A stretch of DNA of 64,000 nucleotides, from the NCBI RefSeq assembly GCF_963678635.1, contig NC_087069.1, positions 52,586,938-52,650,937 of the forward strand, written 5' to 3'. Of the stretch, positions 24,401 to 33,965 are shown in pieces (position 1 is the first letter of the stretch; each line of letters begins with the position of its first letter). Source of the DNA: Symsagittifera roscoffensis (taxonomy: Eukaryota > Xenacoelomorpha > Acoela > Convolutidae). The notes beneath the pieces are model-generated. The model did no database searches, was not told the DNA's origin, and saw only the letters and a list, made by a program, of their open reading frames with translations. The translations under genes were made by a program, and so were the position numbers.

Positions 24401-27400
24401 TCAGCTCAAACAAATTATTCAAATCAAATGACTGGACGAATTATTGTCAATTACTTGAGATGAAGTAACCAAACGTAATTTACAGTGTAATTTTATTGCG
24501 GCCAAAAAGCTAGCAGCACTGGAAATCTATGTATAAAAAAAAGAGTACATTTGATTCCTTTTCCTACCGCTCAACTCAAAAGTCTAACATACTTGTACCA
24601 AAACAACAACAATATTATCAAGTAATTCTGGAAACGACAGCGGGGCTCCTTTCCAATTTTTCCCCTTTCAAACTCAACTTTTAAAAGCTAATGTAACGTT
24701 GTCAAAAATGCAATGAAATTTGGCGTGGTAACAAATTGACAGTTCTGAAAGACTTAAAAGCGTAGCATCACACATTCAACATACAAGTTAAAAAGTCGGT
24801 ATTTTGAAAGGGAGACTGGAAAAAAAGCACAAGTCGGCAAAGTCACGGCTAGAACGTGTTTACATTAGCAGCATTTTGCGATACGCGGTAAATCACCAGA
24901 ACACGGCAATAACCTGACAAACAAGGTCATTATTCTATTTTTAAATCAGTTTCAGTTAGATATACATTTTGGCTCTTTTTCCTTTTCCCCCCACCTCACA
25001 TGAGCTTCAATATATAAGTGTAACGAGTGGTTTTACGAGGTTGAGTATGAAGACAAAATATCTTTGCCGTGGCCTTATTAGTCTGTATGAAAACTTTCAA
25101 AGCAATCGGACAATGTAGTCAACAAATTTACATGTAAAAATTTGCAGTGTGGGGGAAAAGGAAAAAGAGTCTACATTTTGATTTGGGTAAAAAAAGCATT
25201 AGTTTTTTGGGGACTCGAATCTACAAAGAAGCGGTCTGGTCAGTTTCTAGGCAGTTTCTAGACCACTCGACCACCTGCTCTGAATCTTCTTCAACTTACT
25301 CACTTTTATATTCTGGCTTATGGAAGAATATGTACAACACTTATTGTCACTGCCTATAAAGTGGGAATATAGTCAATTATCATCACTTTTAAATAAATGT
25401 TTCTCACTTTTGCATTAAAGCAATAAAACTCGAAAAGCTTTTATATATGGTTAATTTTATATATGGAAAAGTTATATCTTTTATATATGGAAAAAAGACA
25501 ATAAAGCTCAATTCTAATAAATTTTTTTTTCACTTTTCTCAGTTATAGCATTCTCAGAGTATGAACACTTGCAAAATAAGTAATTACAATCACCTTAAGA
25601 ATATTGTTTAGCGATTATTCAAAAAGCAAGAAAATCTATTCTAAATTAGTTTTTTTTGGTTTATTAACACATTGGTAGCACATTGGTTTATAGTCACATT
25701 GGTAGCCTTCATGTAACTTAATTTAAAAATTTTTCTGCATTATTAGGTGGGAGAGAGCATGCCAAAATCAGCGCGCACAAAAGGATTTGTACATAATTAG
25801 CTAAAAATGGGTGATTAATATTCACTTTTAGTTGCAAAAAATGTTTTATCAGATTTTTACTTGCTTTCTAATCTAAACTTACCTTTTTAGGCAGTTTTTT
25901 CAGTGACTTCTTGATGCCTTTTTTAGACAATGTCTTGCTCATTTTTTTGCTCCCCATTTTGAAAGCTTTCTTGGCAGCAGCTTTAGCGCCTTTTTTGGCG
26001 AATGTTTTCGACAATTTTTTGGCACCCGACTTTATAGCTGCTTTTCCCGCAGTTTTAGCAGCAGTTTTTGCAGCAGTTTTCGCAGCAGTTTTTGCAGCGG
26101 TTTTTGCAGCAGTTTTTGCAGCAGTTTTTGCAGCGGTTTTTGCAGCAGTTTTTGCAACAGTTTTAGCTACTGTCTTCAGGGCAGTTTTTCCTACTGCTTT
26201 TCCTACCACAGACGCAACTGCGGTCAACAGCCTGAAACAAATGAACAATTAACATTTTAAGGATGTTTGGTTCACCATGAAGAGTAAACAATGATATACT
26301 ACAAATAATGACTCTGGAAAATCATAACTTCAGTTACTTGAGGGGAAATTTGGAAAGTTACTCGAAACCCCATTTGAAAGAAACCGGAAGTGAACGATTC
26401 AATCAAAATCAACATCTTTTAAACTTTTAAATCTAAGCGGACAATCTTTTGCTAATACTCTCACAATTTGAAAAACCACTGAGACCAAAAAAAATTATAC
26501 GGAGGGAGTTTTGGTGCAACAATTAAAGCTGTAGCAAATTCGTTATTGGCAAAAAAACTAAAAGAAATGTAAACTATGGAAAAACTATTTTTTCTAATTA
26601 GGTCAGACAAAGTAACGGAATAGTTTTTTTGCTGCTCAAAAGTTAGAAGAAACCAAGCAAACCAATTATACAAAACCTGTTCGAGTTGCTGATTATTCTG
26701 GCCGTGTTGGATTCGTTATGACCAAGAAGATATTGGATTGAATAGTCTACATAGGGTATCACTTCTGAATTTGAATATTTTCAAACATATCTTTCACTAT
26801 TGATAAACTAAAAATTCTGGCTCCTTCTATTATTTTGTTTTTTTCTTTTTGGCTAAATTTTTCATGCTTGGTGTAGTTTTCTTATTCAGAAAAAATTTAG
26901 GCGATTGAAACAAAAGTTTTCAGTGCTTCTATTGAGTTCAAAGATGCAATAAATTTCTCCCAAAATTGTTCTGTTCAGTACGAGGCCCAATTGTGCATTT
27001 TGTAAATTGTAGGTGGATTCCGCAACATGTCAAAATCTGATTTTTATCGGAATCTGCAACTTTTTAAACTTTTTTTCTGAATTATCAATCAATGCCGCAT
27101 TATCAATAATTTTCGACTTTTTCCAAGACTGAAAAAGCTTATCCAAAATTTTAATTGAAGAATGACCAAAAATTTGTTATTGCCTTCCACTAACAATAGT
27201 TAGGCCCTTGCTTTTAAAAGACGCATTTGCTACATAATAGATTCAGCTAATTTTCCGAATTGCTTATGCAAGGACTGGTTTAGTTCAGTATAACAAACAA
27301 AAAAAACTACGCGCCACCTATTTGTGTGGAACCCGCTTACATTTTCAGTATTCTGCCTTCGTTTTCGGAATCCGGAACAACTAGTTTTTTTTCTCTCCTT

Positions 27401-29771
27401 GCGGAATCTGCGACAAATCTAATGTTCCGATAAAATTTTACGTTGCAGATATTTGCACGCAGACTCTACGAAAGTTTTGTAAGTGTAATCCCCTTAAATT
27501 TATGAATCTGTTCGAATACTTACTTCAGGAATCCACCACCATACATACAAGAGATTGTCCAACTATTAACTGCACAGTTTGACCCCGTAATGTTAAAAAT
27601 TTCAAATGGTGGGAAATTACGCGTTAATGTAAAACAATTTATAGCGTAAAATATGTTTAGGAGCGTAGGCGTTCCAGTTGAGTTGGTGTATCGCAATGGT
27701 TTTTTCAGTTCCTATCAGACTTCAAGACCTATTTATTACAAATTTTTGTCGTTATAATTTATATCACAGTTCGGAGAATCTTTTTTTATTCCGGTCAAAT
27801 ACAACTTATGGCGCGGAGGAAATCAAGTTCGGCTCAATTACAACAAATCTAGAGAGCTCTTTGAAGTAGTTAGAATATAGTTGAAAGACTCACGAGGGAA
27901 AAAGAGCCCAGCCTGAGGGCACAAAGTGGCCGAGGGCTGCTCTTTTGCGCGAGTCTAACTGTTTAAGAGTATAGTTTTGCTCTTTCTGAAGAAAAGATGC
28001 CGGAAAACTGTGAAACAGCCCGGAAAAGTGCGCGAAACTATGAAAATGATTTTTTTTGTTCATGCGTTCTAATATTTCATTTTTCATTCATGCCTTGTCG
28101 TGAATGAAATTGTGTGAAAGAACAAAAAGCAACTCTTCTCGTTCCAAATTTCGAAGACATAGTGGAACAAGTATGCTTGAGTTAGTTTCTGGTATTCACT
28201 CAATTTTTGAAGTTTTATTCAAACTTTTTTGATCAAAACTAACATCAGTGAAAAATTGCTGTCCAGATCTGAACTTCAAAGTTATGGTGGTTTGAAAAAT
28301 GCTATTTTGGTTAATTCATGATAATGAACAAGCAATATGAAGCGTTCTTATGATTTGCTGGAGCGGCGCTAACGTGTTCTTAATAATGTGTTCTTAATTG
28401 AATCGAGGATGCAAGACGCTAAACGCATCATTTTGAAGCAGTGTGTGGAGTTCATTGTTTCTTTTTTCAATTATTTTATTCTTTTCTCGAAAATTTCAAC
28501 CGCATAACTTTTCATTTGGCCGTAAAGTGCAGAAGAAATCTTTTTTGGTTAATTTTTAAAATTCAAAACAGATTGATTTAAGTAAAAATTGTTTATACTG
28601 CCAAAAAAATTAGCAAGAAAGAACAAAAAAAGGATAATAAAAAGCGAGTTGCAAATAATTAAAAGAACAATCTTCCAATTTTGGGCAATTTTTGACATAG
28701 AGCTCATTTTTTGAGATCATTTTTAGGGTAGATTTAAATCATTTTACATCAAGATAAAAAAGAACAAAGTTCATCCTAATCTTCAAAACTTCGTTCTTTT
28801 TTTGAAACTACAGTCGATTTCAGTTTATTCTATTTATTTTTAATATTGAAACCGATTTTTTCTTTTCAATTTTTTTTTAGTGCAGGAAGACTTAAAGTGA
28901 GTTTTCTACTCTCCTTATGATTATTGAGCCGGAAGTTTACGTGTTGTCTTACATGTTATCAAAACCCACTAAAATTTAGAACTTTTTTTCTCACTGTTTC
29001 TCGTTAATATGACTAAATGTTTGATGGTACATTGTGCTGTGTGAATAAAAAATCTGTTTGTCTTAATTAGCTTCTTTTCACCGTGCCAGACTTCATCGCA
29101 TTATGACAAAACAAACTTTGATTGGAAGGTCAATTTTTTCTACTCTGGAATATAAAAGCACCTGAGCAGTCGAATAACCATAACAGATCAGTCCCATACC
29201 TTACCTTTATTTAATTCAGTCCAGATTTATTTAGGAGATAACAACAAAGTTTAGCGCAACGTCAGATTTTTACTTCTAACGGCATGTTTTCAATGATGAT
29301 ATGGGACAATTTTAATTGAGAATTCAAACAAAACGTTTATATAGAGCACGAGCAAATGATCAAGTATCAAGTACAGCTGTTGTTTTTTACAATTTCAAGC
29401 ATTTCGAAAAAAGTAGTGCATGCGGCAAAAAAAAAACGTTTCCAGACCTCATGAAAGTTTTTGACACCAAACATTGATAATTTCATTGAGAGCAGTTCTG
29501 ACTATGTGATCTTGTTCTATGTAATAAAAAGTAAAAGCATCAAGGAAAACAGTTATTTTAAAGAAAAAACACTATGTTTTCTTACTTTTGCCCCATAGAG
29601 AAATTGAGAGTCTATTTGAAAATATTTAATAATATCAAGACAATAACCCAATTTTTCGTAGTCCCCGTAGATATCAGGGAGCTCTGCCGTCTGAGAGTAT
29701 ATCAGTCGGACCATAAATAAAAAATTTACTAAAACGGTTAACAGGGTACATAACACTATACTGTAAGCCAT
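15329..29771 (-). CDS. Gene A, left copy: novel Lys/Ala-repeat protein, probably secreted
   Basis: The exon chain on the minus strand is 29,573-29,771 (signal peptide), 26,677-26,764, 25,883-26,231 (AAKT repeat), 23,471-23,602, 16,473-16,595 and 15,329-15,415 (stop). Phases agree at every junction: 1-1, 2-2, 0-0, 0-0, 0-0. The last four junctions use clear acceptors. The first link depends on choosing a phase-1 donor (CATA|GTGTTT) in exon 1; if that is wrong, exon 1 belongs to a separate small secreted-protein gene or an exon is missing. The product would be about 325 residues: signal peptide, Tyr/Asp-rich N-region, repeat helix, Lys-rich tail, acidic linker, and a Cys-containing C-region. 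I recognise no family. A Gypsy element occupies the intron between exons 4 and 5 in sense orientation. Confidence 0.6.
16473..16595 (-). CDS. Gene A exon 5, left arm
   Basis: Acceptor TTTGTTTCAG|ATC, donor AACAAG|GTTAGT, 123 nt, phase 0 on both sides. It encodes IINYGNEASFPGGEGCKNNL followed by VSFAEKITPKVLSEYMTTCN and K, with two Cys. The five differences from the right arm are all synonymous, so the peptide is identical: strong evidence that it is coding and constrained. Confidence 0.85.
16684..16799 (-). repeat. 44-bp minisatellite flanking the Gypsy element, left
   Basis: Units read GGTAACTCAAGTCAAAATGT, then CCTATTTTTACTGCTTCTAG and AAA, about 44 bp on the minus strand, nearly three copies directly outside the 3' LTR. 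Confidence 0.85.
16800..17008 (-). repeat. 3' LTR of left Gypsy element
   Basis: 209 bp, starting TGAGATAGGGAC and ending ACTACTTTTTCA, so TG..CA ends. It matches both right-arm LTRs. Confidence 0.85.
17155..18022 (-). pseudogene. Left Gypsy: post-integrase hydrophilic tail
   Basis: Broken frames rich in Lys, Glu, Arg and Ser follow the integrase. A tandem repeat of about 57 bp (AGTCGAGTACAGCGA units) lies near 17,390-17,530. No envelope-like hydrophobic segment was seen. Confidence 0.6.
18028..18768 (-). pseudogene. Left Gypsy: integrase
   Basis: It carries the HHCC zinc region (MHHNHH, then YCKNCLEAGK), LVQLDFWGPV at the core entry, LHMDQAIGFFSNEIQNF for the second Asp, and TGMVERTIGSIKNY with the catalytic Glu present. 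A break lies near 18,450-18,520. Confidence 0.8.
19823..20164 (-). pseudogene. Left Gypsy: RNase H
   Basis: Shows ICDASHDGLGAVLEKYS, ISFASRYP and STNKLELLAVVWATELF, the TDAS-, SK-L- and E-ALAVVWA-type motifs of Gypsy RNase H, then a frameshift. Confidence 0.8.
20280..20687 (-). pseudogene. Left Gypsy: reverse transcriptase
   Basis: YAYGQLSLEQKTSEQCNF and NGFYGLTSMPAEFQKVLD are recognisable RT motifs. The YxDD box is degenerate (LIDEILIASK), so the copy could not polymerise. Confidence 0.8.
21130..21576 (-). pseudogene. Left Gypsy: aspartic protease region
   Basis: MWLWVNSGSPVTIFS corresponds to the D-S/T-G active site, with Asp replaced by Asn. Downstream, the region matches 56,836-57,591 of the right copy, without the duplication. 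Confidence 0.8.
21636..22278 (-). pseudogene. Left Gypsy: gag remnant
   Basis: Fragments of gag are present (SDCQRELSRSTKLPEEVYRI and a decayed zinc-knuckle region), broken by shifts. The N-terminal part present in the right copy is deleted. Confidence 0.65.
22300..23470. other. Intron of gene A, left; nothing else recognised
   Basis: AT-rich sequence aligned to the right arm 54,443-55,580 without recognisable coding or repeat signals. Confidence 0.5.
23471..23602 (-). CDS. Gene A exon 4, left arm
   Basis: Acceptor TTGGTTAG|GTT, donor GACAAG|GTAAAA, 132 nt, phase 0 on both sides. It encodes an acidic segment (VGEQVEDQLDWVDIAMQLHE, then KLTENPPAYEGELKT) ending in a His/Asn/Asp-rich run (HNHNDGDDK). 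Compared with the right arm there are five substitutions, four of them changing the residue. Confidence 0.8.
25436..25492 (+). repeat. TTTTATATATGG short tandem repeat, left arm only
   Basis: Three near-tandem copies of TTTTATATATGG. The right arm has only a decayed single counterpart near 52,530-52,560, so the array grew or shrank after the arms separated. Confidence 0.65.
25883..26231 (-). CDS. Gene A exon 3, left arm: AAKT repeat and Lys-rich tail
   Basis: Acceptor TTTCAG|G, donor AAAAAG|GTAAGT, 349 nt, phase 2 in and phase 0 out. It starts with a hydrophobic stretch (LLTAVASVVGKAVGK), then KT(A/V)AKT units including eight consecutive AAKT tetrapeptides, then a tail rich in Lys, Ala, Ser and Gly (AGKAAIKSGAKKLSKTFAKK and LSKKGIKKSLKKLPKK). 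The composition resembles histone H1 tails or cationic helical peptides, but the signal peptide in the model and neighbouring exons do not support a histone. Long Ala/Val/Phe frames on the other strand are shadows. Confidence 0.8.
26050..26160 (-). repeat. 12-bp coding minisatellite (AAKT)n, left arm
   Basis: Tandem units of GCTGCAAAAACT with small variants encode Ala-Ala-Lys-Thr. There are eight consecutive units here against seven in the right arm, a whole-unit difference of 12 bp. Confidence 0.9.
26677..26764 (-). CDS. Gene A exon 2, left arm
   Basis: Acceptor AATTCAG|AAGTG; donor AACAG|GTTTTG; phase 1 in, phase 2 out. It encodes VIPYVDYSIQYLLGHNESNT and onward to ISNSN. It is one codon (Ala) longer than the right-arm copy, so the indel preserves the frame. 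Confidence 0.65.
27868..27960 (-). mobile_element. Short GC-rich hairpin element, left, degraded
   Basis: Counterpart of 50,069-50,179. It has lost about 17 bp at one end including part of the inverted repeat. The core, rich in CTCGGCC and GCCCTCAGGC, remains. Confidence 0.5.
29145..29195 (+). promoter_or_regulatory. Possible TATA promoter pointing to gene B
   Basis: TATAAAAG followed about 38 bp later by ATCAGTC, which resembles the arthropod initiator TCAKTY. The spacing is longer than the usual 30 bp. The right arm reads AAATAAAAG. Confidence 0.2.
29573..29771 (-). CDS. Gene A exon 1, left arm: signal peptide
   Basis: ATG opens a typical signal peptide (MAYSIVLCTLLTVLVNFLFM, then VRLIYSQ), with likely cleavage after the Ser-Gln region. 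The following stretch TAELPDIYGDYEKLGYCLD has one Cys. Two donors are possible: GCAAAA|GTAAGA at 29,585 (phase 0, strong) and CATA|GTGTTT at 29,572 (phase 1, weaker). Only the second fits exon 2, and only the second is preserved in the right arm. Confidence 0.6.
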
Positions 29772-30370
29772 TGTAACAATTATTAGTGACTTTAAATTAA
29801 AACAACTGAAGAATAAATATTGAGATCAAATGAATTTTTTTCAGCTTTTAAAGAAAAATGCAAAAACAACCGCTCTAAAGGATTTGACTTCTAGCAAAAA
29901 CATCAAGCTGTGACTTCTTCAAAAAAAGCTTACAATGATGCACTCTTGATCAGATCTGATTCAGATCTGCTCATCTCTGATATAAAGTAAAAGATTTGAG
30001 CAACTCTGTGTAAGAAATGAAACAAGAAACAAAACAACGTTTCTCAAAGCAATGTGAGGCGAACGATATATTTTTTTTCAAATTACTTGTAAAGAAGACA
30101 ATTTGTCGTAGCAAATTGTGCAATCTATACCTAAATATCTACGATCAAGTTTTGTTCCAACCCGCAGTTACGAATTCAAACGATCCCTAGGTGAATTTTT
30201 TAACCTTTTCATAAAAGCAGGGGAAGTGTGTAAGAATTATATGAATCGATTCACTATATAGCTCTGTACTCTCAACCTGACGCCTGATGCATTTGAAAAA
30301 CACATTTCATGCCCCACACTAACCTGTAAATCTTCGTTCTTTGGATAACCTAAGACAATAAGTACACAAG

Positions 30371-30437
30371 TTTTGGCGCATCGATAGTGATATTGCCCAG
30401 CAATCATGTGATTGCGGGTTCAAATCAAACAGGCACT
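30371..30437 (+). repeat. tRNA-like remnant, left arm (SINE head or pseudo-tRNA)
   Basis: Ends in a good RNA polymerase III B box (GCGGGTTCAAATC) with an upstream CCAGCAATCATG stretch resembling an anticodon arm. D and acceptor stems do not pair properly. The right-arm counterpart (about 47,570-47,630, minus) has a damaged B box. Confidence 0.35.
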
Positions 30438-30754
30438 TGAAATCAGAATGTGAGCTCATTTAAGATATTCATTGTTTAGTCAACCTTAAAACTTTAACCC
30501 ACCAGTTAGACAGACAACTCGCTGGTTTAAAAAAAAATAAGAGACTATTACACTCTTCACTAGCAGAAAAATTAAGCAAGATAGTGGCTTATCCCAACCA
30601 GAGGAACAAACAAAATTGATTTATAACTCCATTGTGATATGAATGTAGTGCTATGAAATCGTTTTTAGAAAAGTTTTGCTCATTTGATAACAAAACAGAG
30701 ATGCATTGATATCTTTTTTTCGTTGAACAAACTTTTAAAAAATTTTCCTTATCG

Positions 30755-30800
30755 GTAACCCCTGTGAGTGTGCTCACGGGTATTGGTTCGAATACCAAAC
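30755..30800 (+). repeat. Second tRNA-like T-arm, left arm
   Basis: GGGTATTGGTTCGAATACC forms a T-stem-like hairpin around TTCGAAT next to CTGTGAGTGTGCTCACGG. Isolated, so probably a tRNA-derived repeat fragment. Confidence 0.3.
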
Positions 30801-31115
30801 AGTCGGAATTGCAAGTTTAAGATTTGAGGGCTCTACGGTCATACAACTTTATGACTCTTAACCTTGGGTATATTTTGACTTAAATTGGGTATATTTTGAC
30901 TTTCTCGTCATCTGTTTCGACTCTCTCGACTAATATTTCGACTTTCTCAGCAAATTGATTTTAATTCAAAAAAATCGACCTTGCTAAATAACTTCTGATC
31001 CCATGTGTAGGGAGTTTTGAATCAATCCAGCTTCTCGAAAACTGTTTGTTGCAGTGCACACTTACAACTTGTTTTTGGGATAGATATGTCACACTCGGTC
31101 GTTACTTCCAATTAG

Positions 31116-31229
31116 ATGCTTGATGATTACGTCAAATTTCTTGAAGAAACAGTCACATCTGGAAAACTGAAAGCAATTGAACAAAGGACCAAAATCAATT
31201 GTTTGATTAATAAAATTGATGAATTCTTA
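31116..31229 (+). CDS. Candidate exon, left arm, helical peptide
   Basis: Follows an acceptor (CTTCCAATTAG|ATG). It encodes MLDDYVKFLEETVTSGKLKA then IEQRTKINCLINKIDEF. In the right arm (46,783-46,896, minus) the same exon ends with TGA after INKIDAF, while here the frame runs on to 31,304. Either the right arm shows the true end or one copy is decayed. Family unknown. Confidence 0.35.
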
Positions 31230-31915
31230 AAATTAAATCAAATTTCTTTCTTTCTTCTACTATTCGTCTTCAATTTCAAAATCGTATTTATACGTCGTAT
31301 TTAACAGCCAATACCTCGACAAGATGTAAGCTATCGATAGCGACTTAACGAAACTTTTTGGGATCGTAACCTGATTTCGATATGAACTCTGTGAACAACT
31401 AAAATCAGTAATTGATATTCCAGATTACTATGAACGTGCTTGTACAATGTTATTTCATGAAAAAAAGGTGCTCTTTATGTGGTTGCTTATTTTTATTCAA
31501 TAAAAGACACCAAGATGTAGTAAACGCTCGGGTTCGACAGAACAGATCCTGGACATCCCATTATTGCAGCCCAAATAGTAACATTCGTTATAAAGTTGGA
31601 AATTTGTGTTGTATTTTTCTTAGGTACATTGCCCTACAATATGTCAAATTTCCCTTCTTTCACTCAACCGTTTTCAACCAGCTTTTGTACACAGCAAATT
31701 CAACTTCACAAACAGATTATTGTTCTAATGGGCCTAGTAAAATGTTATTTCATCGGTTTTCACTTTTCGGAGAATAAATCCCAAAATTAGACTAATTTTT
31801 GCAGCAGACCTGAGCTTTTTGAAGACTTCTGCAAGCTTCTATTTGAAAGTTTTGTAGTTTAATATATAATTTAAATGTGGTATAAATTTTAAAACACACT
31901 GTCAACTTGCCTTTT

Positions 31916-32022
31916 TGTATAACTCCATAATCATCATTTTTGCTTAAGTCGTCCAGCATCGATTGGTTTCCGTTATTTCTCTCCCTTATCTTTTCTCCGA
32001 TGTTGATGGAAAGGAAAACCAC
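31916..32022 (-). CDS. Candidate exon, left arm, hydrophilic
   Basis: After a CTGAG acceptor the minus strand encodes VFLSINIGEKIRERNNGNQS and MLDDLSKNDDYGVIQK. It could end at a GC-type donor (AAAAAG|GCAAGT). The segment is identical in residues in the right arm (45,991-46,098). It lies upstream of gene A on the same strand. Confidence 0.3.
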
Positions 32023-32456
32023 TCAGAAAAATTCTTTTGGTAAGCGAACTTGTTAATAATTGCTTGAAACCAGATAAAACATGATTTTTAGCCACATAAT
32101 GGTACATTTATTGCAGATTGTATAAAAGGAAAAAATCATGATTAGAAATATTGCCTGCCATGCAACTTTTTATCTGACGAGCGGCATCAACTAGTCTGTA
32201 CTCCGTACCAGAGTCATCACATTTTGCCCCTTCTTTATTTATTCAGTGACGGTATCTGAGGAACAATGAGAGATTTGTCATATACCAAAACTATGAAAAC
32301 TATACTAGTTGATTATGAAAACAACATATTTGGACTCTCTCAGATTTTTTATTCGGAATTTAAATTTTGCTTTGAATTTTTGGGAGAAAAAATGACTTTT
32401 TCCTTCGAGTTGTTATATAATGAAGAAAATTGAAGGTTTATGCCTTAAAAATTAGA

Positions 32457-33283
32457 ATGAAATTTTTTCTAGTTGCTGTTTATAAAAAAAGTACCCAATG
32501 ATACTTCACAAAATTCAATCAGAACTGATTGATTTCGAAAATAGTATCACTTTTAGTTTTGAAGAAACATTTTTGTTGATTTTGTACAAAAAAGCTCTCG
32601 AAATGAGTAAAGATCCTGTTAGGTTTAGTTACCCAATCAAAGAATTTGCTTTAAGTGATGAGTATCAAAGGTTTAAAAATTAAGTCAGAATTACACCTTA
32701 CAAGGAAAGAGTTTTGTGTTTCAGAAAATTTCGAAGTTAATCAAAAAAATATATGCTAAAAAAAATCAAACACTTTTATATACTTTTCTCGATACACAAA
32801 TGCGTCAAAACACCCAACAATGTTTAAATTTTCTCTGTTTCGGATGTATTCGCACCTTACGACTTCGTTCTAGTGAAGTTAATCCAATGTTTTGCGTGGA
32901 TGCGAGTTTCTGTTAGGAACATAGATAATGTCTCTCGAGTTTTTAAAGCAAAGTTTCTTTTCTTTCCAATAGTTGGCTATTTATTTTGCTCTTCTTTGGT
33001 AAAAATTGTTTTGAACCAGTAAACGATTAAACTCATGGCCAATAAAAAACTTTCGAATGGCAGTTAATTCTGTACAGATTGTAAGGACAATCAGAAAATT
33101 TGCTATATGAAATGATATTCAACTTTCTTCAGTTCCAAAGAATATGTTGGCGTTGAATCTCCAAAACACTACTGCAAATTTGAGTGTAGATCAAGTTCAC
33201 CAAGGCATGCATACAACTGCCACTTTGAAGACTCGACAACCCAATGCTTAATTTTCACGAAAGTTGGCCGTAAAATACTGTGA
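32457..33283 (+). pseudogene. Gene B, left copy: small Cys-rich protein, frameshifted
   Basis: Exon 1 is 32,457-32,670 and exon 2 is 33,133-33,283. Compared with the right copy, one A is missing in the A-run at about 32,485-32,491, which shifts the frame near codon 10 and leads to a stop. Downstream the frame is otherwise open (ILHKIQSELIDFENS, then SYPIKEFALSDEYQ), and the junction AAAG|GTTTAA to TTCTTCAG|T is phase 2 on both sides. Exon 2 ends with TGA. The A-run could also be a sequencing error. Confidence 0.45.
33133..33283 (+). CDS. Gene B exon 2, left arm: PAN-like Cys-rich terminal exon
   Basis: A strong acceptor (CAACTTTCTTCAG|T) is followed by 49 codons and TGA. The peptide SKEYVGVESPKHYCKFECRS continues with AYNCHFEDSTTQCLIFTKVG. 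The pattern C-x3-C-x10-C-H-F..C-L-I-F resembles PAN/apple modules (C..C..C..F..C-L-F). The right arm keeps the frame with Gly to Asp and Pro to Leu. The resemblance is by eye only. Confidence 0.55.
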
Positions 33284-33289
33284 CGTCAG

Positions 33290-33965
33290 GTGTAAATTGG
33301 ATGAATTTAATTTGATACTGGACCCTTTTTTGAAAACCACATGGTCGTTTACATGAAAGCTGTTGTTGTTTTCAACTGTATTTGATGACAGAGGATTGCG
33401 GTTTTCAAGGTTATGCGTTTGATTTATTGAAAAAACATTAAGTGGGAGAAAAATAATTGAACTAATGGTAACCATGGGAGGCCTTATCTTCGAAACTTAT
33501 GTCACAATATAAGCATTTTGAATTGACACTTCTGCTGTCGAGTGATTTTGGCTGAGGGTAGTTCAAACTAAATTTTTTGAGACTTGAGGTGTAGTAATTT
33601 GATGTTGTGGAGTTGTCGCTTTTGTTTTTTTTTTCTTTTCATTGTTTATCTGTCTCAAGTCATCCATGTCCATCAATTTTTCCCTTGAAGCGGTTGATGA
33701 ACTCTTGCGCCTTGTCATCTTTAAATGAGTGGCCATTTTCTAGCATGCTGAAAAAAAAAATTTTCATCTCTGTCTCTGATTCAGCTATGTTGTAGTTCAA
33801 ATTGATGTTTGTGGTGGCTTTTCGTAGTCATCTTTTCGTTCGGCATAGCTTACTCGTAGCAGCTGATTGTTTTTGTCGTTGCAGTTCTTGGAGTTATTGT
33901 ATCCATTGGTAGCTTGGTAGCTTCGATTTGCTGTGTTGGTTCTTTCGTAGGTAGCTAGACCACTA
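33290..33965 (-). pseudogene. Degenerate coding block, gag-like, left arm
   Basis: Minus-strand peptides in shifting frames (NCDKNNQLLRVSYAERK-like, MLENGHSFKDDKAQEFINRF, then a Ser/Thr/Lys-rich stretch) match 44,085-44,700 of the right arm. This looks like an old retrotransposon gag or a dead gene. It overlaps the 3' end of gene B on the other strand. Confidence 0.25.

Noticed and set aside
25911-26252. Ala/Val/Phe repeat open frame opposite gene A exon 3 (also 51,812-52,126)
   Set aside because: Shadow of the AAKT tract; the coding strand has matching splice sites and phases.
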